Part shown: positions 11,101-24,500 of the stretch, one piece after another
Layout: each line of letters starts with the position of its first letter
How positions within the stretch are numbered: position 1 is the stretch's first letter
Assembly (NCBI RefSeq): GCF_918797505.1
Contig: NC_092800.1
Location: 22,067,313-22,131,312, forward strand
From: Bemisia tabaci
Lineage: Eukaryota > Arthropoda > Insecta > Hemiptera > Aleyrodidae
Direction of reading: 5' to 3'
Length of the DNA: 64,000 nt
Notes under the pieces: model-generated
The model's input: the letters and a program-made list of their open reading frames with translations, nothing else
What the model was told of the DNA's origin: nothing
The model's database searches: none
Program-made: the position numbers and the translations under genes

Positions 11101-14100
11101 TGAGAAGCCGCCATTATCCCACCTCAAATTTGAAAAATAGAAGTAAAGAAATAATAACCATCGTACAAGGTGGAAAATTGTTCTGGAGGACTCGTTACGG
11201 ATAAAGAAGTCAAAATCAGAGCTCGATTGATTGATTTAATTCATGGATACGCAAATATTGCCTTAGCTCAACTGCCGCGATCGGAATGCGTGCTGGGATG
11301 AACCTCGAGACGCATTCAAACAGTGCGAACCATGGCTCCTACAGCAATACAGCAATGCGCTTCATATCATCCCAAAAGCAGTCAAGGTCTCTTGTGATAA
11401 GTCCCGCCCATTGCTTGAGTCTTTTGTATGCTATTTTTACAGTCGCTCACGTGGATCCATCATAGCCTAGTTGACTAAACCGCCTCGTAATTTTGATTCG
11501 GTGCGGGCACCCGGCAATCGGGAGTTCGATACCCGACGATGGGAACTACTTTTTAATGGTTGTATTGAATGTTTTAGACTAATCATCAAAAAATAATTAA
11601 TAGTAGATGATAAATGTACGAACATTTTCTCGTGAGTTAATATGTTAAACAAAAATACTGGAATATACCTTCTTCATATAATCAGCCACATGTTCCCCCA
11701 AATTAATGACGTTATTTTCTTTTTTCAATAAAGTTAATTTGCATTCAACGTTCGTAAGTTAAGCAAAAAGTACCTATTGATACAAATAGAAAGACATGAA
11801 AATAGTATGTCTAACATTTCAGTTGTTTTTTTTTTTATTATTTATTTTTTGTTTTTTTGTTTTTTCAATAAAACAAATTGACTGGGACTAGAATCATCGT
11901 ATCTCTGAAGACAAAAGCTAAGTTTTTTGATACAGAAATACTAATATATTCATCCTTTATATAATCAGGGAGATGTTGACCCAAATATTGATGTATATTT
12001 TCTCTGTTCGCCCAAATTAATGATGGTATTTTCGTTTTTCAATAAAATTAATTTACATTCCACGTTCTTAAAGCAATATTTTCTCCAATATTCAGCAAAA
12101 AATAACAATTTATACCTACGCAAAAAGTAAATAAATAAATAAAGCAATGACATGAAAGTAGTATAGGTAGTACACATCTAACATTTCGGTTACATCTATT
12201 TGAATGAAAAAAATGGCAACTTAGGAAGCACATAGGTCACTTATCGACGGTGAAACTACCAAACCGCGTATCTCGGTTTGCGACGTCGCAGACTTCCTGT
12301 CATACTTTATTTTATAAATGAAAAGCTACTTAACGTCCAGTCTTGAAAATTTCCGTGATTTTTCCTCTTCGTGCGGAGAAAATTCTGTGAAAATTTCAAG
12401 GAATGATATTGATTTGGTCTACTTCAAAAAAATAAAATGTGAGCGGAGATTTTTAAACACCGCAAACGAGATACGTGGTTTGGTAGTTTCACCGTCGTTA
12501 TGATGCGTATTCGGGCATATGCGTAGAGTAAAAATATCATACTTTACGCCGAAAAAACGAAACTGAAAGTTAAATGCGTTAACTTCCAAAAACCATACAC
12601 TGGAAAAAAAATGAAATCTTAAAATAAGATTATGTGCACTCTTGGAAATTTTTCTCTTGATCCAAGCCGATATTGCATTGAACCAAGAGACTTGACACTT
12701 GAGTTAAGAAAACGGACTCTTGGATTAAGATGCCAGCACCCGGACTCTAAATGCAAGAAACTTGGTTTCTTAAAAGAAGAGTTCTGAATCTTAACTCACC
12801 ATACATAATCCAACGAAAATAAATAATTGGTAAATAACAGCTTTCTTGTATGCAAAGAAAAAAAATTAAAAATGTTAAAAAAGAGATGTCGACACAAAAT
12901 TACATAGCCCCTTCAATTCTAAAGATACTACAAACGAACTGTACCTTAAAATTTTCATATCCCAGAAGCAAAAGTTCCCATGACGAATATTGCTATCGCT
13001 AGCGATTGCAAAAACCAACTTGTTTACTAATTTCCAACATTTCAATAAAATCTTTCAAAATTTGGCTGGATCTTTGTGATAACATGGGTAATGGATAAAG
13101 AGCACGTCCAGGAGGAAATCGTGTTGATCTCCTTGCCATATTGCACGGCGAGAAAATATATAATTTGAACCACCGGATGAAGGTATACCACGGCTTCAAT
13201 GAAAAATATTGAGTTCTTTTGGACTCCTTTGCTCTAACTCTGCGACCTGTTCACCTGTGACCCTTCTGGAATGTTTTTCTGCCTCCTGTCTGGTTGTGGT
13301 TCGGTTTATTCTGGTTCTTTTTCAATCTCTTAAGTGCATAGGCTTGGAGTCGTTGGTGTGGTGTAGTGTGGCGTTATGCAATATTCTTGCCAAATCTATG
13401 CTGCACCACGTCAATTTTTTCGCCGCCGCGCAAGCGCAGTTGAGAGTTTGATTATCAGACATCCTAAAAACATTTAACTAAAAACGCTCCACTGGTCCAC
13501 TGCATTGCGTCGCGACTCGCGTCATCGCTTCGCCAAAGCATTAATTGACTCTGTTATCAGATAAAAGCCATGAACTTGATAAAGCTTGTAGCCAGCTCAC
13601 CCGCGCTCTATTCCTAGGTGATTACTCATTGCTCAAATCGCTCTACACACAACGACGCGACTGACTGACTGTCGGCATCGCGGCTCCGGCTCTTTAAAAC
13701 CCCTTCAATTTGGAGTTGGACAACAATCGAAGCTCTGCCTAGTAAAAAGCTTTAGTCGGCTGCCATGGTCAAGAACACTGTTCCGCGCACTTCTGCTGCG
13801 CCGTCTAGCCGTGGACGTACCAAACCCAATCTGTCTTCTATGTCTTCATCGGTTCCCTCCCCTCCGGCTACGAGGGCAAGAATCAATAATCTCGGAAAAA
13901 CTGGATCAACTAGGAATACCTCTAATAGTGAAGCTTCTAACAGCAAAACTAACTCTGAAGCAAGTTCCCAACAAGATCAGCCCCCGGACAACAGGGAGCT
14001 GGGAAAAAACGCCAAAAAAGTTGACCACCCTAATGATTTTTCCTCCTCGAGTGAAACTTTTCGAGATCTTAGGACCAAGTTCTTTAATTCTCAGAAAGAA

Positions 14101-17100
14101 TATGAAGATATTTTAAAGAAGGCAACAGATAACGATGCTCTCTTCAAAAGAGAGACTTTAGTGTCTCTGATGGAAAATCAATTTACAGTTACAAATGATG
14201 TTTTTAAATTCTGTGAAGACCTTATCAGAAAACAAAACGAAGCTTCCGACGCTTCAGGTGAAAAACTTAGGGTGGATTTTAGGGAGTTTGCTGCTCAAAT
14301 AACCACTTCAGTGAACAAACTTAACGTCAAACTTACATCCTCATTAGAAAAATTATCGCTCAGTAACAACAAGGACTCGTCCTCTAGGCCAAGTGAAGCA
14401 GATGTTATTGCGGGGAATTTTGACCCACCTATGGTCAAGCTCCCTTTGGGAAAGTCGAACACTTCCCGGCCGAAACCCAAAGCCTCTCTCATTGAAATTT
14501 CGGCAGAGGCGGAGGGGGTAAATGGTTTAACAGTCGGAAAGACTTTTAGTGAAGCTCTAAAGTCAAGAAAGTTGGATACTGCTATTGACAAAATCATTCG
14601 CAAGGATGATAAAATTCTGGTGATGACCAGGAATTCCACTGAAGCTAATAAAATCCTAGATAGCCTTAAAGATGAAAAGTCCTTAGTTTTAAAGCCCTTC
14701 TTGGCCTTCAAACCAACCATTCGTGTTAGTTACGTGGACTCTGAAATTAATGATGAAGATATCCCTGCGGTAATTTTTGACAATAACGAAGTTTTTAACA
14801 AAAATCCTCGCATTAGCAAAGAGGAGTTTCTAGCAAATTTTCATGTGGTAAAAGTCTACCAAACAAAGGCAGACTCTGCAAATGGTACTAAAACAGTACT
14901 GATCTGTACCTCTCCTAAACTTAGATCTATTGCGTGTGCAGTTTCTAAATTAAAAATTGGAATAATGAATTGCGGAGTTACCGATCACATCTCACCCACT
15001 AGATGTGGACTATGCAACCAATATGGTCACCCACGTAGATTATGCAGGAATAACCCTTCCTGCAGATCCTGTTTGGGAGATCATGAAACATCTGAATGTA
15101 AGAAGGATCCTGCAGTTAAACCTGCAGATCCAGTCTGTGCCGCCTGTCATGGTTCAGGTAGAAAGGAAATAAATCACCAGATAAATGATAAGAACTGCCC
15201 TGCTTGGATTGAGGCGGTCAGAGTCCACAAAAGCAAAACTGATTATGGCCAGTAAAAAGTTCTCGGATAAAGATGACTATCATTTGTCTATCTTACTTTG
15301 TAATGTGGACCATAGTGGCCCTTTTCACGATTCAGCAGCTATAATAGCGGAAGATTTTAAATGCTCTTTTTTGTTTACTCCTGAACCCTGCCGAGGATAT
15401 ATTAAGTCTAAACCTCTCTATGCCGACAATCGTGAAGATGTAGCAGTTGTCTCCACCCCTCATCTTGTGGGAGGTTGTTCGCAGTGGAAGAGGACAGACG
15501 GTTTTGTCTCTTTTGTTCATGGGAATATCCGCTATTTTTGTTGCTACATTTCTCCCAATTGCTCCTCTGATGAATTTGACAACTATCTTCTCTCTCTTGA
15601 GAGAGCTTTTAAATCATCTAAGGAACCCCTGATTGTAGCGGGTGATTTTAATTCCCGTTCACAGGCCTGGGGAGATTGGAAGGATACGCCGCGCGGCCGA
15701 AAGCTACGAGACTGGGCCATCTCAAATGACCTCTTTGTGCAGAATGATCCAAATTCAGCTAACCCTACTTTTGTTGGAGCGAGGGGGAACTCGTATATTG
15801 ATTTGTTCTTTGTCTCTTCTTCTCTGGTGGATAGAGTAGTGGAATGTTCCAATCTGGCCTATGGAACTACGGGAGGACACGAGTGTGTTTTGCTCCGCTT
15901 GAAATCTCCTTTACAGTCCTCAACCCCCTCCAATCCTAAACCTGCGGGAGGATGGTGGATAAAGGAAGAGAATATTAAAAAATTCTCGTATGATACAAAA
16001 AAGAGGGTCTCCTCTGTACTAGCGCACAGCCTGTTAACGGCTTGTACTTGTTTGGAAATTATTTCAAATTGCTGCAACAGAAATTTTAGTAAAAAGACAG
16101 CTTTTCGTTTTTCCCCTGTGCCATGGTGGAATAAGACTACTGAAGCTAAAAGGGTGGACTGTATTTCAATCAGGAGAAGGCTTACTAGATGTAAGGACCG
16201 TGAATCCAGGAAACTAATCATGGAACAGCTGAAAACTGCTCAGAAAGACATGAAAATAGAAATTTGGAAAGCTAAAAGAGCATCCTGGAATGACTTAATA
16301 GACCAACTCGAAAAGGACCCTTGGGGGAAAGCCTACAAAATAGTCACCAGGAAAAGAAAGAGACCTTCCTCTCAGGACAAGTCAAAACCCTCTCGAGAGG
16401 AAATTCTTGATGCTTTTAAAGATCTTTTTCCAGTTCACCCCCCCATCACTTGGTCTCCTATGCCTATAGAGGAAGATTCTGTTCCTTTGTTCACTGTTGA
16501 AGAACTTATTCAAGCGGCATCGAGACTGAAGAAAGGAAAATCCCCGGGACCAGACGATATCCCACCGGAGATTGCTAAAGCTTTTATTCTTACTAATAAA
16601 GAAGAGTGTTTGGATATGTTTAACGATTATCTTATTAATGGAGTTTTTCCCCAGGAGTGGAAGGTAGCCAAGCTGGTCTTGATTCCGAAGGATCAGAAGG
16701 GATCATCAAATAAGAAAAAGTTTAGGCCGATTTGTATGCTTAGTTTTCTGGGGAAGGTTTTCGAAAGGATGTTACATCAAAGGATCTCTCAAGAAGTTAC
16801 CCTTTCCGATTCTCAATTTGGGTTCAGAAAGGGCCTGTCTACAAATGATGCTATAGAAAGAGTAAAGACAAAAATCAAGGAATTCCGTTTTATGAATCCA
16901 AAAAAGCCTATCGCATTTATCTCCCTTGACATTAAGAATGCGTTCAATTCGATCTCTTGGGCTGACTTGATAAACTCTTTAAAAGAAAAGGGAGTGTCTA
17001 ATTATTTGATCAACATTATGCAAAATTATTTAACGGATCGCTATGTTGTCATCGAAGATCTTACCCTGGAAGTTTTTTCAGGTCTCCCTCAAGGAAGCAT

Positions 17101-18470
17101 ACTGGGCCCTCTCTGCTGGAATGTCGCTTATGACAAAGTTGTTGATCTCATCACAGAACCGGCATCACTAAAAACAGCATTTGCGGACGACCTGGGAGTG
17201 ATTGTCTCAGGTAATAATACCTGGGACTTGAAGAAAGTCTCAGGAGAAGTCACAAAACAGATTGGCGATGTCCTCAGAGAAAAAGACCTTACTCTTGAGC
17301 CTGTGAAATCCGAGGCCCTCATTTTTGGTAATCTTTATAAGATTTCCTCTGTCTTAGTAGATGATGTCAGGATTAGATCGAGCGAATTGTTGAAATACTT
17401 AGGGGTGTGGCTCTCTAGAGAAAACCTTAGTTTTGACTCTCACATCGAACTGGCTTGTGAAAAAGTGGAAAAAATTATCAGATCGCTATCTTGTTTAATG
17501 CCTTTGTCAAAGGGGCCTTCTTTTCTTAAGAAAAAGCTAATTTTCACGTCTGTCCTTTCTGCTCTCCTATACGGTCTTCCTGTATGGTACCACGACGCCA
17601 CGAAAATAAGGAATATCAAGCTTATTCAGAAAACTCTTCGCCCTATCAAATTGAGGCTCTGTTCTGCCTACAGGACAGTATCGGAAAGGTGTTTGGAGGC
17701 AATTTCGGGTTTTCCTCCCATTCAACTCACAATGGAGGAGAGGATGAGAAGATATGGGAAACAAGAAAACTTCAGCGATATAAAGCAAGACATCTTACAT
17801 CAGTGGTGCGATCTTTGGCTTTCTTCCCCTCCTTCTGAAGATGCCTGGTTTAAAAGGCTGGTTCCCGATTTCGAAGAGTGGATCTTTAGAGACAACAGAA
17901 TGGAAACTGACTTTTTCCTCACCCAACTACTATCAGGTCACGGAAGCTTCAGATACTACCTCTTCCGGTTCAAACTAGTTCAGAACCCAAACTGTGTTTT
18001 TTGCTCTAGAGTAGTGGTAGATGATGCTCAACACACCTTTTTTGAGTGTGATAGGTTTTTAAGAATGAGACTAGAAATTGAGGCCGATTTGAATGTAGTA
18101 TTTAATGTAGGAAATTTCCAACAGATAATTATAAAGAACTTGACAAATTGGATTAGAATTAAGAGATACGTTAAAGACATTATTAATATTAAGACCTTAG
18201 CTTTCAATGCAATGGACTCTTCTTGATAGTTTTAATTCTTATTTTCTTTTCCAATGTTAATGTTATTTTTTACGTTCTTTAATCTTACACCGCTCTCTCT
18301 CTTATCTTTCCAATCTTTTGGAATTAGAAGTTAGTACTGATGTCATGCTTTATTGCCTTCCCGGTACTTTCTTCTATATTTTATTCTTTAATTGTCATCT
18401 TACCTTTTATATAAATACTGTTCTCTTTGTAGTAATTAACTCTGTCTTAGTTAGTAAGAAAATTGACTTA

Positions 18471-18535
<65 letters not shown>

Positions 18536-21500
18536 AAAAATATTGTGAAAGATGCAGATTCAGATAATTACCTCAAAAAGCAAAACAAGTGCAGTACAAA
18601 ACAGTAAACAACTGATTTAAATAATAATGAAACTAAAATAAAAAAACTGAAAACCGCAAAGCTTTTGGACAAATGACATTCAAATTTTTAATTGCAAAAA
18701 AATAGAAAATGAAAAAAAAAACTCAGATGAATGAAACATAAAACAAACAGAGATGCTTGATTGGCACGGATGCCATTGCCATTCAACATTTATAAATTCA
18801 AACGATTTATTTTATTTCATTGTCATCCATTAATCCCCTCGAGGGTTTCGTCTGTCTAGACTGTGTCACCTCAATCATTTTTTGTGATCAAATACGCACA
18901 CGTCATCGACCAGCAAAAAAGTTCTCTATTTTTTGCTTCTTTTGGTGAACAAAGTTTAAGCACAAAATAGTTCGTATCGTCGTTTTGTTTTAATCGCAAC
19001 TCTTGTTCCTACTACATGCCCAAATTATAGATTTAGGAATAGGATTTACCTGAATTTCTGGGTGCATTGCAAGCATTAGCAGACAAAAGCAATTCGTCAG
19101 TGCAGTTGATTCACTGCCCTGCAGGAAGAAAAAAAAACATTGAACGTGGGTTTAAATGAAGTAAGTAAAACATACCGAAAATAAAAACCCGACATTTCTT
19201 AGAAAAATATACAATTAAGGAAAGATTAAGTAAAGTTGAAAAACATAATGCTCCTTATTTTTGCGTTTCCTAAACACACCTTTCCATCAACCCTGAGATC
19301 TAGAAAAAAGAAAATTGTATAAAAATTACTATTTTACGAATAAGTGGAATAAATTTTGCAATTAAGAACTGTAATTTCTCACTCGGTTTAGGAACAACGT
19401 CTGTACCATTAAAATCCCTGTGCACATAAGTATTTTTAAGAATGAGCCTTAAATTGTAGTTTCTAGTTGCAAAATATATATTCGCGATTTCCGGTATGTT
19501 TGTTGCCTACGTGGTGAAATTGAAGGCGACCCCAACTGGAGGGGAGCTGCTGAATTCCTGAAAGTTTATGAAGTGAAATAGTTGTGTGTTTTGAAAATGT
19601 TAAACATTTGCAACGGTATAGACAGCGCTTTTCTATTCTTCTGTGACACTGGACGATAGGGAAAAACATGAGACCAAGTGTTGCAGCGTTGAAAATGTCT
19701 TGTCCTATTAAGGATATTTGATACTCCGGAAAATAAAATATGGTAATTTTTCACCTCACGAGGTTGATATCGTAAACGGACTAATTTTCGCAAAAGGGAC
19801 TATTATTTCTGGCTCATTTCAGGAATAATGTGTGTGCCATTTGTTTTACCATGGAAGTAATTGTGCTGTTATGGATGAGGCAGAAATACTAGTCACTTAT
19901 TGCAAAATGAAGTCTAAGTTGCTTTAACTCACCGCGAATAAAAATGTAAGTGCCTCATCTATCATGTCTTGGCTTGAAAAACGGAAAGAGCCATTTTCGT
20001 GAGAACCATACATTGCATCTAATAAATACCTCGAACTTAGATTGCTATGAATGTTGGCATTAGTAACAGGAGTTTGGTCTGGAAGAGAGGTAAAATATTA
20101 TCAGATATCTCGATTTTACACCAAGTAAATCATTTTCCTACAAACCTCGTGCAAAAAAGTAAAGATAAGATGTCAACGGCAACCGCACATGGTCGCTTTT
20201 GAAGGGAGGCATTCACCCTGTAGATATTGATCGAAGGAAATGTCTCATTGATTGTGATTTTTGATACTAATATTTGCAAAGTTTATTAGCGGCTCTGGTG
20301 CTTGCACTAGAGCTGCTATTCCGGACGGTCCCAGCTGGGGAGTATCAATGCAGCATGTTACATTGTAGAGACCGCGCGTTGGTTGATGGGAATCGGCGCC
20401 ATTTTCGGCTATGTTCCTTGTCATGACTTTATTTTATTGCATACTGTTTTATTGTTAGTCAATGCTATGTTGTGTATTGTATTTTTGGAATCATGGTGAT
20501 ACAGTCAACAATTCAAAACTTGTTTGTGCTTTTATCTCGTGATGGAAAAAATGTACTTTACGTTCAAAATTTGAAAATTTGAATTTTAAAGTTTTCGCGG
20601 TTAAGGAAGCTTTAACCACTGGGTTGGAGCTTCCTAGTCATATTACTTGATATCAGCTGATAGCAAACAAAGGTTACCAGGGAAACCGTAAACGTCTAAC
20701 AACTATCGTGGCCATTGGGGCGATTATTGAAATGATATCGACTGTATGTCGCCGCTTACGACAGGACATAGCCCTATCTTAACTGTGTAATATATCGTAA
20801 TTCGATATTGTTTTGATTTTTAAAAGGAGCAATTCATTCATACAGTTCCGATTAGTTTTGGCGAACGGGCCCTTAACCTACGGCACTCGGCTCATGGGAA
20901 TTTTTTAACTTGTCCAGCTGGACGGACTCGTCTGTAGCGCCTCGTTCTTCGTTGTGTGTGTGATTTCGTGAAGAAGTTTCTATGGCAATTTGCTTTTATT
21001 TGTGAGCTGTTTTTTCACGGGATTTTTGAATGTTCTGTACGAATAAATTCGGTGAGTACCTCATTTATCCCTCCTTCCAGTAAAATTATTTCAACTTTTC
21101 CTTCTCCCTCATTCTGGACCCTTTCCCCTTTTAATGACAAAAATGATTGTAATATACCTATAATGTAATGAAATATACACGCTCTAATCATTTAATTTGT
21201 ATTACCTTTATGTTATGTACCTACATGTTATACTATTTTTATAATAAATTTTGCCAACATGCTTTTCAATTCAGTCTACAACATTTCATTCCGACGTGGC
21301 AATAATGATTTATAATGCCCCTAAACATTAAAATGAATTACAATAGTAATGCCGCATCATAATGTCGTATTATACATCGCAACGATTCATGTCCTACTGA
21401 TTATTGATTATTGTAAGATGAATTCTGTTTTCTCTGATTGTATGTTTCATACGTGCGAAGCAAGTACGGGTCACTAGAAACGTGGTTCGTACGGGTGGCT

Positions 21501-24500
21501 GATGAAATTGATCTTCGAATACCTTTTGATGAGCTAGGGAAATGGAACCATCTGCATCTCATGGACAATAAATAGTTGCCGTAATTAAGGTCATCCCGTG
21601 ATTAAGGTGCCGTGATTTAAGTCATAAATTCTTCATCTAATTCTTGATTCATCTCCAAAATGTCTGCTAAAGCTTTCATGCGCTTCTCCTTGTATGCATG
21701 AATGAGCAAATTGGGTATCGAACAAGCGGACACTTTTTGAAAATTTAGATGATTCTGGACAATATCGTACAGAAGTCCACGAGCTGCAGATAGAACCATT
21801 ACCTCTAGCTCATCAAAAGTTATTCGAAGATCATTCAACAACCTCTTTGACAAGTTGCAAAAACTTTTCGTTAACAATAGTGTCACACGGTACTAGGAAT
21901 ATTTACTATTTAACGAACCTTGTATTTCCCTGACTCAGTCCTAAATTATAGAAGTATGCGTTACTTTTCCAGCAATCCAAAAAAACAATTATACAAAAAA
22001 CCAATACCTACACTTTCAGATATAAAAATGCAAATTTTTTGCAGCCTCGCTAAACGACTTATCAACCAGAGATTTTTTAGGAAGCGGACCTCCAAAGAGC
22101 TTTCAAAATTAAAAGTATACAACAAGTGATAATGCCATGTATTCGCCATATCAAAGCCAAACAGCTAAGTTACAAAACATGAATCGACAGTTGTCGGATT
22201 GTACATCAATGACAAAATGTGTCTAGGCCCTCATTCTTGACTACAACTACTGCCCCCAGAGCCGCTCTCCGACGCCAATGCGTTGGAGCTTCCTGCTTGT
22301 TTATGATTTGTATCGTTATTTTGCAGGATTTCATTTGCATATCAATTTATCAATTTCAATGCTTTTTGAGGTTGTATCAAAATAGGCCATGCCGTAATTT
22401 GAAAACGAATCATGATGCTCTGAATTGAAAGCAAATCTGAGTTTTTTCTCTTTATTTTCACGCTTAGCCCAAAAATTGTACGAATTTATGGTATAAAGAT
22501 TTATAGTTACAGGGTTTGTGCGCAGTATAGTTCCTTTCAGCATGAATATGCCCAATTTTACTATCCACATCTCCGCACGTTTATGATTCGTTGATATGCA
22601 TATATTACAGTTTAGTACTCTTTAACAGTTAAGGATTTTGATTTTGACAAGTAACACGAGTCAAGTAAACACGAAAACTATGAAACTTAAAATGAATGAC
22701 AAAAAGAGGAATTTATTTACCTGAAGAAGAGTTTGTCCTCGTAATCGTCTTCCTCCTTTCTTGAATAACCTGGAAGATCAACAAATATAATTTTAAGTTC
22801 TCCAATTTTTTAGCTTTTGTCACGTTCTACGGAAAAAATCACACAATTGAGCATACGTACATTATAGACAAACCGACGCACAGCCTCGCACTCGATGTTC
22901 AATTCCTTTGCATAGCTTGTTTTCTCGTAGATCCAGTCCATATGAAGCCAGGGTTTATACAATCGTGCCGCTAGAAGTTCGCTCACCCTAAATCAAATAT
23001 TATAAATTTGAATTACGATAATTTCAAAAGGTCAAGAGGCTAGTATTTCTAAATCATATTTATTTAAACATTTTATCGGTATTGAGGATATTTGCCACTA
23101 ACAAGATGGTGGAATAGTGCTCAGCCTATGTACACAATTTTGCGGAGAAATGAAGGCTAAAAATTTCCGAATATTGTAGCATGAGAGTCAAAAATTAAAC
23201 TCAAACGAGTATATTAGTGCAATTGCAAGGCTGAGAGGAGAGGGAAGTGTACTGCCGTACTAAGGAAGAACGCCGTACCTATGAACATTCGAGATTTGCC
23301 GAATTTCTCCGAATAAAACATGTATTTTCGAGTATTTGTTATGCATATTTTTTCTTGAAATTTTCAGATATTTTAGATTAAATTGTGTACAAAATTGTCT
23401 GAAAATTTTAGAAAACAATATTTACAATTTTTCCTGTAAATTCGGTTTTTATCGAAGGAAATTCGAGAACGTCTGAAGGCTCATACGGCGTTCTTCCTTA
23501 GCAAGGCAGTGTAGTAGTGTAGTGTGAAGTATGTTTAGCTCAAGCAGATGTATTGAAATAGTAATAGTAATATTTGCCACTTTTTGTGGAATATATTTTG
23601 CTAAAAAGTTAAAATGAATTAAGGCATGAAACTCTTACCGGAACAAAGACTCAGAGAAACTTGAATTCTGGCCTTGCTGAGTATTGATTTTGACTCCAAA
23701 AGCCGATTCTGAAAGTAAGTCACGATTACTTCATTGGTTAGTCGGATGTTTCTCTGACATGTGATACTCAATGGAAGATATACACCACGATACTTTAAAA
23801 TACAACAAACCATTTTGGATGTAGACAGTTTCGGCATACAAGATATACTATTTTATCATGCATGAGCATATTACGCATTTTTTCTTTTTTTTAGAGCCTC
23901 ACGTCCCTGGTAAAAATTGACAGTAGAATCTGTGTTCCAAAACACCATAGACCCACAGCCGGCTGTAAGATTTCCAATAGCTTCTATAGCTGGCTACACA
24001 ATTTCTTACAGCCTTTTATAGCAGATGGCGATTAAGCAACAGCCAGGCGATAAAGTGTATGCTAAACGTTACTGATTACGGATACTAGGACTTAATGAGT
24101 TTTTGGAATACTGCTCTCTTTTTGGGCCGTAGTATCTTGATTTATTTTGCGAGGAAAGCTCCATACTTTTGATGGGTGCCTGCCATTAATAATATATTAG
24201 AGCGCCTTCAGTTTCGTATGATACTGTGCAATGCCTCTGGTGTGAAATAGTTGCTTCAAGCGCCGTGGCACGCTGCGGGCAGCCAGCGCGAAACGCGCAT
24301 TGGCGCCTACAAACCTAACAGGGATACTTCACGCGTTGCGCAATGCGTGAAGTATCCCTGTTAGGTTTGCAGGCGCCAGTGCGTCGCCGCTCCGCTTTGT
24401 GTTAGGCTCTAATATTTAATCTGGCGGAGTCAGCGTTATTCAACTCATGATTTTGAAATGTTTGCACATCCTATGGATTATTCTCATTTTAATTGATGAA

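Larger units (their letters stand above)
13212..18532 (+). mobile_element. Full-length R1-clade non-LTR retrotransposon
   Basis: A complete LINE-type element about 5.3 kb long. It has a 553-bp 5' UTR, ORF1 (13765-15255), ORF2 (15245-18226), a short 3' UTR with AATAAA at 18470 and a poly(A) run of about 60. The 13-bp word ATGAAAAATATTG occurs at 13199-13211 and again at 18533-18545, a target-site duplication that fixes both ends. ORF2 carries an APE-type endonuclease, reverse transcriptase and a C-terminal CCHC; ORF1 carries three zinc knuckles. This two-ORF layout is characteristic of the R1 clade. The site is not rDNA or a telomeric TTAGG array, so this copy is not at a classic R1/TRAS/SART target. 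It lies antisense to gene B in intron 9. Open frames, intact tail and perfect duplications point to recent insertion. Confidence 0.93.

Noticed and set aside
14295..14720. 141-codon minus-strand frame
   Set aside because: Antisense shadow of ORF1 of the R1-clade element.
15185..15244. Upstream ATG of the retrotransposon ORF2
   Set aside because: In frame, but the 20 extra residues lie within the ORF1 finger region and the ATG overlapping the ORF1 stop gives a more typical ORF2 start.
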